Assembly: GCF_022640935.1 (NCBI RefSeq)
Contig: NZ_JALCCV010000006.1
Coordinates: 1 to 64,000 of the forward strand
Origin: Bifidobacterium sp.
Lineage (GTDB): Bacteria > Actinomycetota > Actinomycetes > Actinomycetales > Bifidobacteriaceae
DNA length: 64,000 nucleotides
Direction of reading: 5' to 3'
Part shown: piece by piece, positions 19,852-29,498 of the stretch
How the letters are laid out: each line of letters begins with the position of its first letter
How positions within the stretch are numbered: the stretch's first letter is position 1
Position numbers and translations under genes: made by a program
The notes under the pieces: generated by a model
Told to the model about the DNA's origin: nothing
The model's input: only the letters and a program-made list of their open reading frames with translations
Database searches by the model: none

Positions 19852-22800
19852 TCACGCCTCGTAATATCCCGAAGCACCCAAACGGGCTTTCGAATCAAGC
19901 AGCATGGCCTTTTCAACTTCGTGGGCGTCGTAGCTGCGGGAATCCTCGTGGAAGCGGCGGTTGTCGATCGGCTCGTAGAGCGCTGCGCGGCCCATCATGC
20001 CTTCTTCGAGACGGCGTTGGCCGGCGGCGAGGCGCTCGTTGGCGCGGCTGCGCCATGCTGCAAGAGCCTCGGTGCCGGCGGTGTTCGCCACGGCGGCTTC
20101 GAAAGCACCCGGATTCACGATGGCCGTGAATCCGCTGACGTGGCCGAAGCCGAGCGAAGTGGCCAGACCAGCTTTGACCTTGCCGACATCAAGCGGCTGC
20201 TTGAGCCAGACCAGATGGTCGTCACGCTTGAGCTTGGGGTCGACGCAGTCCAGCGAAGCGTTCGCCGGAATACGGCCGGAGGTGAACAGCTGCGTGAGTC
20301 CATTGACCTGGAAGATGCAGGCGCCGCCCTTGGCATGGCCGGTGAGCGACTTCTGCGAGATCACGAACAGCGGGTTGCCCTCAGAGCGCCCGATGGCATG
20401 CGCAATGGTGTTGTGCAGCTCGGACTCGTTAGGGTCGTTGGCATTCGTGGAGGTGTCGTGCTTGGAGACCACGGCGATATCGTCCGGGGTCACGCCCAGC
20501 TTCGCCAGATCGTGCACGAGCTTGGAATCCGTGCCGCCCTGCGCCGCAGCGAGCGCGCCGAGACCGGGAGCCGGAATCGAAGTGTGCGCGCCATCCGCAT
20601 AGCTGTGGATGAAGCCGACCACGCCAGCGACCGGCAGACCGAGCTTCAACGCGATATCGCCGCGCGTGAGCAAAATCGTGCCGCCACCTTGGGATTCCAG
20701 GAATCCGCCGCGGCGACGGTCATTGGCCCGCGAGAAGAAGCGCGGTTCTATGCCCTTGTCATACATCTCCTGCGAGTTGGCAGTCGCGTTCATGTTGCCG
20801 AAGCCAATCACCGACTCCACGCCGATGTCGTCAATTGCACCGGTGACCACGAAGTCGGCCTTGCCGAGCGCGATTTTGTCGGCGCCTTCCTCAAGCGACA
20901 CCGCAGCAGTGGCACAGGCGGAAACCGGCTGGATCATGTTGCCATAGCCGCCGATGTAGGACTGCATGACGTGGGCCGCGACCACATTCGGCAGCGCCTC
21001 CTGCAGAATATCGGTCGGAATCTCATGGTTGAGGAAGCGATCGAGATACAGCTTGCGCATCGAGCTCATGCCGCCGAATCCGGTGCCCTGCGTCGAAGCG
21101 ACCATCGAAGGATGAATCGCCTGCAATATTTCGACCGGACTGAAGCCTGCGGACAGGTAGGCATCGACCGTGGTGACGATATTCCACAGCGCGATCCGGT
21201 CCACATCGCCCACCATGGAAGCGGGGATGCCCCACTTGAGCGGGTCGAAACCCTTGGGGAACTGGCCGCCGACCGTGCGGCTCATCGTGGCCCGACGCGG
21301 CACGCGAATCATCGAACCGACGTGGCGCGTCACCACCCATTCGCCTGATTCCTCATCCTGCGCAATGGTGGTATGCGCCTCGTCAAGCTTGACATACTCA
21401 TCAGCGACATCCTTGCTCGGCACGGAGAATTCGACATCGTGGTCGAGGAAGACCTCGGCCTCTTCCTCGTCGGCGCCGTCCTTGTAGTCGTTTCCCATGC
21501 CTTCGTCGAAGGGGCGAATGCCGGAGCGGGCCACGACCTCGTCATGGTAGCGTTCAGCAATATCCTCCTCGGGCACGAGGTTGCCGTCGGCATCATACCA
21601 GCCCGGAGCCGGGCTGTCCTGCCAAGTGACCAAGCCCATATTCCACGCCAGTTCGAGCACCGCGCCGGCCGACAGCTCGACCGAGCCATCGGGGCGGATT
21701 CCCATCTCGGCCTCGAAGCGCGTGCGCCCGGAGCCCCAAGGGCCAAGCTCGCCGACAGAAACGATGACGATTTCATCCTCGGGCTTCGCGCTGACGCCCT
21801 GCCAGTCGGCCAAATCGACGGGCGCCTGATGGCGGATATGCGGGGTGGGGAGGGCTTTGAGAGTGGTTGATGCAGAGCCGTTTTTGCCTTCGCTTTGACC
21901 GTTTTGTGGGGTCTTCGCAACAGAGTTCTCTCTCAACGAGCCTTTCTCCGCCTCCATCCGCAAAGCCTTGATATCAATCGGCGTCGAACCCAGACCGCCG
22001 GTCAGATCGACGTCAAGTGGCGCGATGGCCGCCTGCTCGCGAGCCTGCTTCGTGGCCATATCGAGCAACTGCACTGCGATCTCCTCGGTCGAATAGGTGC
22101 GCAGCCCGTGCTTTTCGACGATGGCGACCAGCGGATCGTTGCCGCCCATCAGCCCTGTGCCTCGCACCCAACCGATCTTGGGATGGGCGAAGGTGACGCG
22201 GCCGGACCAGTTCTGCTCGGCATGCGCGCGGGTGACGATGGCATCGAAGGCGCTCTTGACCTCGCCGTAGGCGCCGTCGCCGCCGAACACGCCGCGGTTC
22301 GGCGAGCCGGGCAACACCACATGCAGCTTGTGCTGCACATCGGTGTCCGCGCCAATCGCGCTGAAGCCGGTGATGGCGCGCTCCACGCCCCAGAGCATCA
22401 GGCGGGACTGCGATTCGAACAGCTCGCCCGAATCGGCCATGGTGCCATGCACCGGAGGCGCGGCGAAGGGGAAGAACAACGTTGGCTCATAAGCCGGCTT
22501 GAGAATCGTGGTCGTCGCGCCGGTCGTCTTTTTGGAGATTGAGCCAACCCACTGCACGAGTTTGTCGACATCGCGATAGCTCGACAGGTTCGCGGGAACC
22601 AGCCAGAACTTGGCATTGCCGACCGCATGGTTGCGGTACGTGCGCTTGGCCCATTCCTTCGTCGCCGTAGTGAAGCTGTGCGACGTCGCAATCACCGTCG
22701 CGCCGCCCGCCAGCAGGCCATTGACGACCTGCGCGCCAATCGAATTCACGGCGACGCCGGTGACGATGGCCACATCGCCGGCGAAACGAGAGGACCGCGG

Positions 22801-25800
22801 ATCGTCGCTGAGCGGTTCAAGCGCCTGCTCGGCGATGCGCGCAAATGTCGCGCTGAGTTCTCCGTCGCCATCAGCCCGGGCCTTGCCCGCGAACCAGCGG
22901 GCCTGAGTGCTCACATCCTGGCCAGCACCGATGAAGTTCAGCGCGGCGATGGTTTCGACAGTCATGCGACCGTCCTCGTTGTTCTTGCTGCCATAGTACA
23001 GCTGCGCGAGATCCTCGCGGGCCGAAGCCCAGCGATCGTCCAGCAGCAGCGCACGACGCTCGTCGAAGCGCGGCTCGACCTGCTTGGGCCAGTCGGCCCC
23101 CAGCTCGGCATCGACAGCGGCGACCACGGCGGCGTTCGCATCCTGGGAAGGCTGTACGACCGGAGCGGCGACGCCAAGCTCGTTCAGCACGAATCTCGCC
23201 GTTGCGGCGAGCACACCGTCAGAGCCAGTGACCTTTTGCGCGAAGGCATCCAGCGCTGCGGAATCTACGACCGCGCCGCCTGCGGCACCGCCCGAATTGG
23301 GCAGACCGACCGTGATGCCATGAGCCTGCGCCACATGTTGCACGGCGGCATCGATAAGCGAGTTCGCTGCGTTGGCGTTCGCCGCTGGATCGGCGCCGAG
23401 CGATGCGAGATCGCCCCCGCGAGCGGAGGCGCCTTCACGTGTTTCCAATACCAGCGCGGAGACAACATGAGAAGCCCATCCAGCGCCGAGCTGCCATGTA
23501 TCGGTCACGCGCTTCTCAATCTGCGCGAGCTTCACGCCCGAAGCGCCGAAGAGCCCGCGCACGCGGTCGCGCACGATATCCGAAAGCACCGGCCCGAAGG
23601 CTTTGTAATTCGGTGCGACCTTGTTTACCAAGGCGCTCAGGGCAGGGATAGCAGCCTCGGCGGCACCATCCACGCTTGCCACGCCAAGTTCGGAGCTGAT
23701 GTCCATGAGCAGCTGGTTGCGGCGGGACGAGACGCCATTGGTCAGCGTGTCGGTCGTGTCCACATCGCCGATCTGATCGGGACGGACCTTGGCCGCGTAC
23801 GCCAGCAGCGTGGTGATGGCGTCCGAAGCATTGTATGCGACGTCAGCCGGACGCTCGCCGAAGGCGGCAACCGGGACGGGCGGGGCGGCAGCCGCGACTG
23901 CGGAAAGAGGAGCAGCGTTCGCCGCCGCTTCTTGTTTCTTCGCACTCGCCGCATCGTGCTCAGCGTCGCTGGCGGAGAGCCCATTGGACTCTCCGCTTAA
24001 CCGCTCCGCATGCGGAGTTGAAGCCGACAATAGCGCGTCGCTGCTGCCGGCCTGAACAGCAGGATCACTATCCGTCATATATACGCGGCTCTCGTCGCGG
24101 CCCAAGTTGTACACCGTGACCTTGCGGCCGGAGAAGTCGGGCAGCCTGAGCGTCTTCGCACCCAGGTTCGCCAAAGTCGGGGCATTGCCCAGACCCACTT
24201 CGACGTACTCTTCGACGCCAAGTCCACCCTGCGACGGCTCGCCGAACATGAGCGCCTGCGTTTCGATCCAGCGCACCGGGGACGCGAACTGCCACGAGAG
24301 CAGTTCGGTGAGCAGCAGCCGGCCGAGTTTCTGCTCGTCGGCGGCGTAGGACTCCCAGACCGCCGGGTCGTCCAGCGCCTCCTTGATGCGAGCAGAAGGT
24401 ACTGCTGCGAGGATCTTCGCAGCGAACTCGCGGGTCATCGCGAAGGGCGCGGCCACGAGGTTCGGGATGTAGCGCCCGACAAGACGCTCGTAGTCGATAT
24501 GCTGCGGCAGCAGCTCGTCGAGCTTGTCGCGGAACTCCGGCACGCCCTTGCGCAGCAGCGTGGAGTGGAACGGCACGTCGATGCCCGGCACGAGCATGAA
24601 CGCCGGTTTGCCGCCAGCCTCCTTCGCGCGGCGGTTGCTGTCGGCCTTGAGATATTTGAGGCCTTTGATGGTGCCCGCGATGGCGTACTGCTGCCCGGCG
24701 AGGTTATAGTTGACGATTTGGAGGAATTCGCCGCATTCGGCGGCCACCTGCTCGACATAGGTTTTGACCTGGTCGTCGCCTACGCCGAACTGGTTCGGCC
24801 TCAGCGCGCCCATGCGATAGTTCGAGCGTCCTTGTGCATCGCGCTCGATGAGATGGTGCATCGTGGAGCCGCGGTGGAACACCAGCTCCAGCACGGTTTC
24901 CAGCGGGATGATGCCAGCGAAGGAGCTCAGCGCATTGTATTCGCCCAGCGAATGGCCGGCGAAGTACGCAGGCCAAATATCCGAGCCGGACTCGCGCAGG
25001 CGCGAAGTCTGTGCGAAGGCCACGGTGGCGAGCGCTACCTGGGTGAACTGGGTGAGGTTGAGCAGGCCGTCGGGGTGACGGTAGGTCACGCCGTTGGCGG
25101 TCAGCTCGGTCGGGTTGTCGCGCACGACGGCGAGGATCGAGAATCCGAGGCGCTCGCGAGTGAGCTTGTCGGCGCGTTCCCAGGTTTCACGCGCAGCGGC
25201 GGACTGGGCGCGCTCGCCCAAGACCATGCCCTGCTGCTGGATGCCTTGGCCGGGGTAGACGAAAGCAGCTTTCGGCGCACGGGCGACGGCGGTGCCGCGC
25301 GAGACGATCTGGCCGTCGATGCGGCAGGTCACCTCAAGCACCAGCCCGCCATGACGCAGCTTGCCCACGCGTTCAACGCTGATTTCCACGGCATCATCCA
25401 GTTGGACCATGCCGTACATGTTGTAGGTCCATCCGGCGATCTCATAGTGCATGCCCTTGTCGTCAGCAGCCTGCGCCACATGCTGGGCGGTGCCCGAAAG
25501 CCACATGCCGTGCACCAGCGGCGCCGCCAGCCCGGAGACCGCGGCCCCGCGATGCGAGGTGTGGATCGGGTTGAAGTCGCCGGAGGTGCGGGCGAAGGCC
25601 GTCATCTCGTGGGGCGCGGTCACCGTGACGCGGCGCAGCATGCGACGCGGGGTATTGATGACCAGGTCTTCATTGTCGTCGAAGGGCGTGCTCTTGCCGT
25701 TGGAATTGCCCCGGAACGAGAGGTAGTCGCCATATTCGGGCGCCTCGGGCGGCAGGGCCTGCGAGTAGGAGCGGCCGCGGATGGCGAAGCGCTCGATCTC

Positions 25801-28800
25801 ATGGGCCAGCACGGTGCCGTCAGACGCGGTGTGGGCCACGTGGATGATCACCACGCGCCCGGACGCGGATTCGAGGTAATCCTCGGCCCAGCTGGTCAGC
25901 GCGATATGCTCGCCGGTGTGGGTCAGCAGCTCGGCCTCGGCCACGTCCAGCTCGATCAGGTGGTCTAGGTGGACCGCGTTCAGCAGCCCTTCGATCACCG
26001 GGAAGCCGTGGACATACACCGATCCCAAGGCGGCATAAATGGCCGGCCATGCCGGTCCGACCAACGCGTCGGGCACGATGCGCGAGGCTAAGAGCGAGCC
26101 GGGCAGGGTTCCTGCGGTCGCCGTCTCATGATCGAAGCCGAGGTTGGGAGACAAGGTGTAGCCGGTATGTGCCAGCCCGAAGGGGTAGGACTTTTTGTCG
26201 TCCAAGATTTCGACAGTCGGCATCGCGGTGAGCTTGTCGCCGGTGATGGCGGTGTTGCCGATGCCGGCGGTGTCGGCGAGCATCGCGTAGACGTGCTGCG
26301 GCAAGCGCTCACGGTCCACGACCGGGAAGCGGCCGGGCTTGGTGGCATCGATGGTCAGCGGGATCACGATGTCACGCACGGCGTGCTTGGACGCGCCGCC
26401 GTCAGGGTCGTTGTCCCAGAAGGTGTCCAGATGAATATCCAGGTCGAAGAGCACATTGTCCTCGTGGCTCCCCGTCGCGGTGATCTCGTAGTGCGGGTCG
26501 CCCAGCATAGTGCCGAAGGCCGGGTTGGCCATGAGATGGCCGACCCAGGAGATGTTCGGGCTGCAGCGGATGAACTCCTCGGCGCTTGCGGCGGCGCTCA
26601 GCTGCGCGAAGGCATGCTCCGGCTCGGCAGCAGTTTCAGATTCGTCGGTTTCAAGAGCGTGCGTGCGCTCGATGGCGGCCTGCTCGAAACGGGAGAGGAT
26701 ACCGCCTACCGGCTCATCCACGCTCGTGATGCCGGCGACCGAGATCGGCCCCGGTATGGCACGCACGGAATCGGCTGAATAGCGCGGATCCTCGGACTGC
26801 CACAGCTGGTCCTGGCCCCACCAGCGCAGCAGATCGTTGTCAATGGCCGGTACGAAGGGCATGGGCTTGGGATACTCGCGCACCAGCGAGATGAACCAGG
26901 CCACATCGTTCGGGATTACCTTGATCTCCTTGGCTTGCGGGTAGGCCTCGACCAGCGTCGCAATGGCCGCATACGGATCGGATTCCACTGCGGCGCGGGC
27001 AGCGAACAACGAGTCGAATTCGCCGGACTCCTGATCGCGCACGCGGGCCTCGATGCGCTGCAGCAGGTGCAGGAAGCGATCGGCATACGTATCATCGGCC
27101 CACGGGAAGGAGAGCCGCGCGAAGCGTTCGGCCCACTGGGCGTAGGTCATCGCGTCCACATCGCCGAAGTATGGGCGAGACGTGGCGTTAAGCGTTTCGA
27201 TGATCTCGCCGCGGCGGGTGAGCAGCTCATCCGGGTGCTTCATCACACGCACGAGCAGACGGCCGCAGCGCGAAGAGGAATTCTCCAGCTCGTAGATATC
27301 GGCATGCAGATGGCTCAGGCCCGAAGAGACTCCGCCCACTGCCTTGCCGCTCGGTACCCACTTCTCGCCGATCGGCGCGAAGGGATCCTCGTCGTCCGGC
27401 GCCTGCACGATGCCGGGGGTTTCGACCAGCATCCGCTTGACCTCAGGGCTGGTGTAGGCCTCTTTGGCAGTCATCGCAGCGGTGCCGATCATCACAGCGT
27501 CCACCGGCATATCGGGCAGCTCGTAAACCCGCGCCCACTGGCCGGAGATGTAGTCCGCGGCGCGATCGGGAGTGCCGATGCCGCCGCCGGCGACCAGTAC
27601 CAGGTTTTCGCAGGCGCGCACGTCGGCGTAGGTGTTGATGAGCAGATCGTCCAGCGACTCCCACGAGTGGTGTCCGCCGGCGGCGCCGCCTTCGACCTGC
27701 GCGATGATCTTCGTCGGCGCGACGGCCTTGGCGATGCGCACTACCTGGCGAATCTGATCGACAGTCCCTGGTTTGAATGCCACATAGGGGAAACCTTCGG
27801 CGTTCAGCGCAGCGACAAGCTCCTTGGCCTCGTCAAGCTCGGGGATGCCGGCGGAAATGACCACGCCGTCAATCGGGGTTCCTGAGGCACGCTTCTTGGA
27901 CACGATGCGCTGGGTGCCGAACTGCAGGTTCCACAGGTAGCGATCCATGAACATCGCGTTGAATTCGATGGTGGCGCCCTCGTCAAGCTCCTGTTCGAGC
28001 TTGGCCACATGACGGTCGAAGACTTCGGCGGTCACCTGCCCGCCACCGGCCAGCTCGGCCCAGTAGCCGGCGTTGGCCGCAGCCGCGACGATCTCGGGCT
28101 CGACGGTGGTCGGGGTCATGCCGGCGAGCAGCACCGGCGGTTTGCCTGTCAGCTCGCTGAACTTGGTGCGAATGCGATCACCGGAGGGCGTGCGAATTAT
28201 TGTCGGCGCGAAAACCGCCCAGTCCTGCGTGCGGGCAGGATCGCTCTCCATGGTCGAGAGCGCGGCCCGATCGGCCCCGCTGGCGGCTTCAACCACGCCG
28301 ACGCCGGTGCCTTGCACCAGCGCGCCGACGAGCTTGCCGACGGTCATGCCGGGGCCAAGATCAACGATCCACAGCTTGGCCGGATCGGTCGATGCGAGCA
28401 GCTCATGCACGCGCGCGGCCCAGTCCACATGGTTGACCAGCACCTCTTCGGCGAGCGCACGGGAGCGGGCCTCATCCAGCCCGCTGGCCGCAGCCCAAGC
28501 TACCGTCTGCTCGACGGCCTGCGCCATGAGCGACGAATGGAAGGGCACAGTGACATCAAGATATTCGAGCACCGGCGCGAACACCGATCCCCCGCGCACC
28601 TTCTCCTCGCGCAGCTTGGCCTGATGCTTGTGCTCCTTCTCGGTTTCCACGGCGAAAGCGGCCAGATCCTCCGGATATCCGGAGAGCACATGCTGGTTCG
28701 CCGAGTTGGTGACGGCAATCGAAATTGGCCCGCGCGGCTTATTCACGCGTGAAATCAGCGTTTCGACCTGTTTGACGGTCGCGCCGCGCACCGACAGCAT

Positions 28801-29346
28801 CGGTGTCGCATCGCCGCTCTTGGGACGCAGAGCGAGCATGCGGGCCTGGCGCGTGCCGGCCACGCCGATCAGCTGCGCGATAGCGAGAATCTGATCAATG
28901 TCGCCTTGCGCAGCCTCAATGGAGCCAGCGGTGACGATGACCTGCATCATATGCTCGGCGATGACGCCCTGCGAATGGCCCAGCACGGCGACCGGCTTGG
29001 CCGCGACCACGTCATAACCGAGGCTTGCGGCGTCGATCAGCGCGCCCAATTGCGTCAGCGCTATGCCCGGCACGCTGGCCGCAGCATCGGCCCCGGCCCC
29101 GAGCGAGGCCGTGTTTGCCTCGAATCCAAACAGATCGACCGGCCCGCCGGTCGTGGCAAGCAGCTCGGCGTTGACGCTCGCCAGCAATCGGCTGGCCGCA
29201 TCGACGTGCGCGTGCAGCGCGGCAGCCAAGGTGGGGTCATTGCCCTGATCAGCGAGCGCCGCCGTCCAAGGGGTCGATTGGCCGCCGAAGGCGAGCGCAT
29301 GCGGTTCGCTGGACAAGCGGTTGAGGAAGAATGTGGTGTCGGTCAT
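19852..29346 (-). CDS. fas: Type I fatty acid synthase
   Basis: Single-chain FAS I of about 3,164 residues, as in mycobacteria and bifidobacteria. In order: acetyltransferase with VLGHSQG (Ser125); enoyl reductase with LLAGMTPTTVEPEI (about 405); MaoC-like dehydratase with GDFNPIHTSHRGAA (about 1255); malonyl/palmitoyl transferase with FAGHSLGEYNALSS (about 1465); ACP with GVSSRRNQLLMD, carrying the phosphopantetheine Ser (about 1875); ketoreductase with VAIVTGVAVNSIGAQ (about 2195); ketosynthase with VSACATAA (about 2809), KHDTSTNANDPNE (about 2960) and KSLTGHAKGG (about 3005). It ends after the ketosynthase with no phosphopantetheinyl transferase domain. AAGGA precedes the ATG at 29344-29346. 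It lies 152 nt after accD. Confidence 0.97.
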   Translation of the reverse strand: MTDTTFFLNRLSSEPHALAFGGQSTPWTAALADQGNDPTLAAALHAHVDAASRLLASVNAELLATTGGPVDLFGFEANTASLGAGADAAASVPGIALTQLGALIDAASLGYDVVAAKPVAVLGHSQGVIAEHMMQVIVTAGSIEAAQGDIDQILAIAQLIGVAGTRQARMLALRPKSGDATPMLSVRGATVKQVETLISRVNKPRGPISIAVTNSANQHVLSGYPEDLAAFAVETEKEHKHQAKLREEKVRGGSVFAPVLEYLDVTVPFHSSLMAQAVEQTVAWAAASGLDEARSRALAEEVLVNHVDWAARVHELLASTDPAKLWIVDLGPGMTVGKLVGALVQGTGVGVVEAASGADRAALSTMESDPARTQDWAVFAPTIIRTPSGDRIRTKFSELTGKPPVLLAGMTPTTVEPEIVAAAANAGYWAELAGGGQVTAEVFDRHVAKLEQELDEGATIEFNAMFMDRYLWNLQFGTQRIVSKKRASGTPIDGVVISAGIPELDEAKELVAALNAEGFPYVAFKPGTVDQIRQVVRIAKAVAPTKIIAQVEGGAAGGHHSWESLDDLLINTYADVRACENLVLVAGGGIGTPDRAADYISGQWARVYELPDMPVDAVMIGTAAMTAKEAYTSPEVKRMLVETPGIVQAPDDEDPFAPIGEKWVPSGKAVGGVSSGLSHLHADIYELENSSSRCGRLLVRVMKHPDELLTRRGEIIETLNATSRPYFGDVDAMTYAQWAERFARLSFPWADDTYADRFLHLLQRIEARVRDQESGEFDSLFAARAAVESDPYAAIATLVEAYPQAKEIKVIPNDVAWFISLVREYPKPMPFVPAIDNDLLRWWGQDQLWQSEDPRYSADSVRAIPGPISVAGITSVDEPVGGILSRFEQAAIERTHALETDESETAAEPEHAFAQLSAAASAEEFIRCSPNISWVGHLMANPAFGTMLGDPHYEITATGSHEDNVLFDLDIHLDTFWDNDPDGGASKHAVRDIVIPLTIDATKPGRFPVVDRERLPQHVYAMLADTAGIGNTAITGDKLTAMPTVEILDDKKSYPFGLAHTGYTLSPNLGFDHETATAGTLPGSLLASRIVPDALVGPAWPAIYAALGSVYVHGFPVIEGLLNAVHLDHLIELDVAEAELLTHTGEHIALTSWAEDYLESASGRVVIIHVAHTASDGTVLAHEIERFAIRGRSYSQALPPEAPEYGDYLSFRGNSNGKSTPFDDNEDLVINTPRRMLRRVTVTAPHEMTAFARTSGDFNPIHTSHRGAAVSGLAAPLVHGMWLSGTAQHVAQAADDKGMHYEIAGWTYNMYGMVQLDDAVEISVERVGKLRHGGLVLEVTCRIDGQIVSRGTAVARAPKAAFVYPGQGIQQQGMVLGERAQSAAARETWERADKLTRERLGFSILAVVRDNPTELTANGVTYRHPDGLLNLTQFTQVALATVAFAQTSRLRESGSDIWPAYFAGHSLGEYNALSSFAGIIPLETVLELVFHRGSTMHHLIERDAQGRSNYRMGALRPNQFGVGDDQVKTYVEQVAAECGEFLQIVNYNLAGQQYAIAGTIKGLKYLKADSNRRAKEAGGKPAFMLVPGIDVPFHSTLLRKGVPEFRDKLDELLPQHIDYERLVGRYIPNLVAAPFAMTREFAAKILAAVPSARIKEALDDPAVWESYAADEQKLGRLLLTELLSWQFASPVRWIETQALMFGEPSQGGLGVEEYVEVGLGNAPTLANLGAKTLRLPDFSGRKVTVYNLGRDESRVYMTDSDPAVQAGSSDALLSASTPHAERLSGESNGLSASDAEHDAASAKKQEAAANAAPLSAVAAAAPPVPVAAFGERPADVAYNASDAITTLLAYAAKVRPDQIGDVDTTDTLTNGVSSRRNQLLMDISSELGVASVDGAAEAAIPALSALVNKVAPNYKAFGPVLSDIVRDRVRGLFGASGVKLAQIEKRVTDTWQLGAGWASHVVSALVLETREGASARGGDLASLGADPAANANAANSLIDAAVQHVAQAHGITVGLPNSGGAAGGAVVDSAALDAFAQKVTGSDGVLAATARFVLNELGVAAPVVQPSQDANAAVVAAVDAELGADWPKQVEPRFDERRALLLDDRWASAREDLAQLYYGSKNNEDGRMTVETIAALNFIGAGQDVSTQARWFAGKARADGDGELSATFARIAEQALEPLSDDPRSSRFAGDVAIVTGVAVNSIGAQVVNGLLAGGATVIATSHSFTTATKEWAKRTYRNHAVGNAKFWLVPANLSSYRDVDKLVQWVGSISKKTTGATTTILKPAYEPTLFFPFAAPPVHGTMADSGELFESQSRLMLWGVERAITGFSAIGADTDVQHKLHVVLPGSPNRGVFGGDGAYGEVKSAFDAIVTRAHAEQNWSGRVTFAHPKIGWVRGTGLMGGNDPLVAIVEKHGLRTYSTEEIAVQLLDMATKQAREQAAIAPLDVDLTGGLGSTPIDIKALRMEAEKGSLRENSVAKTPQNGQSEGKNGSASTTLKALPTPHIRHQAPVDLADWQGVSAKPEDEIVIVSVGELGPWGSGRTRFEAEMGIRPDGSVELSAGAVLELAWNMGLVTWQDSPAPGWYDADGNLVPEEDIAERYHDEVVARSGIRPFDEGMGNDYKDGADEEEAEVFLDHDVEFSVPSKDVADEYVKLDEAHTTIAQDEESGEWVVTRHVGSMIRVPRRATMSRTVGGQFPKGFDPLKWGIPASMVGDVDRIALWNIVTTVDAYLSAGFSPVEILQAIHPSMVASTQGTGFGGMSSMRKLYLDRFLNHEIPTDILQEALPNVVAAHVMQSYIGGYGNMIQPVSACATAAVSLEEGADKIALGKADFVVTGAIDDIGVESVIGFGNMNATANSQEMYDKGIEPRFFSRANDRRRGGFLESQGGGTILLTRGDIALKLGLPVAGVVGFIHSYADGAHTSIPAPGLGALAAAQGGTDSKLVHDLAKLGVTPDDIAVVSKHDTSTNANDPNESELHNTIAHAIGRSEGNPLFVISQKSLTGHAKGGACIFQVNGLTQLFTSGRIPANASLDCVDPKLKRDDHLVWLKQPLDVGKVKAGLATSLGFGHVSGFTAIVNPGAFEAAVANTAGTEALAAWRSRANERLAAGQRRLEEGMMGRAALYEPIDNRRFHEDSRSYDAHEVEKAMLLDSKARLGASGYYEA

Positions 29347-29498
29347 GACATTCCTTAATGGTTGGTTCTGATGAGTTGGATTTCGTGTATTCGTGGTTGC
29401 GGGGACTGCGTTTTCAGTGGCTATATTCTGCACGGTTGAGTGCACGTCAATTGAATGCCGGCAAGGGTCGTTGGACGCTATGGATGCGGTATCGTGCA

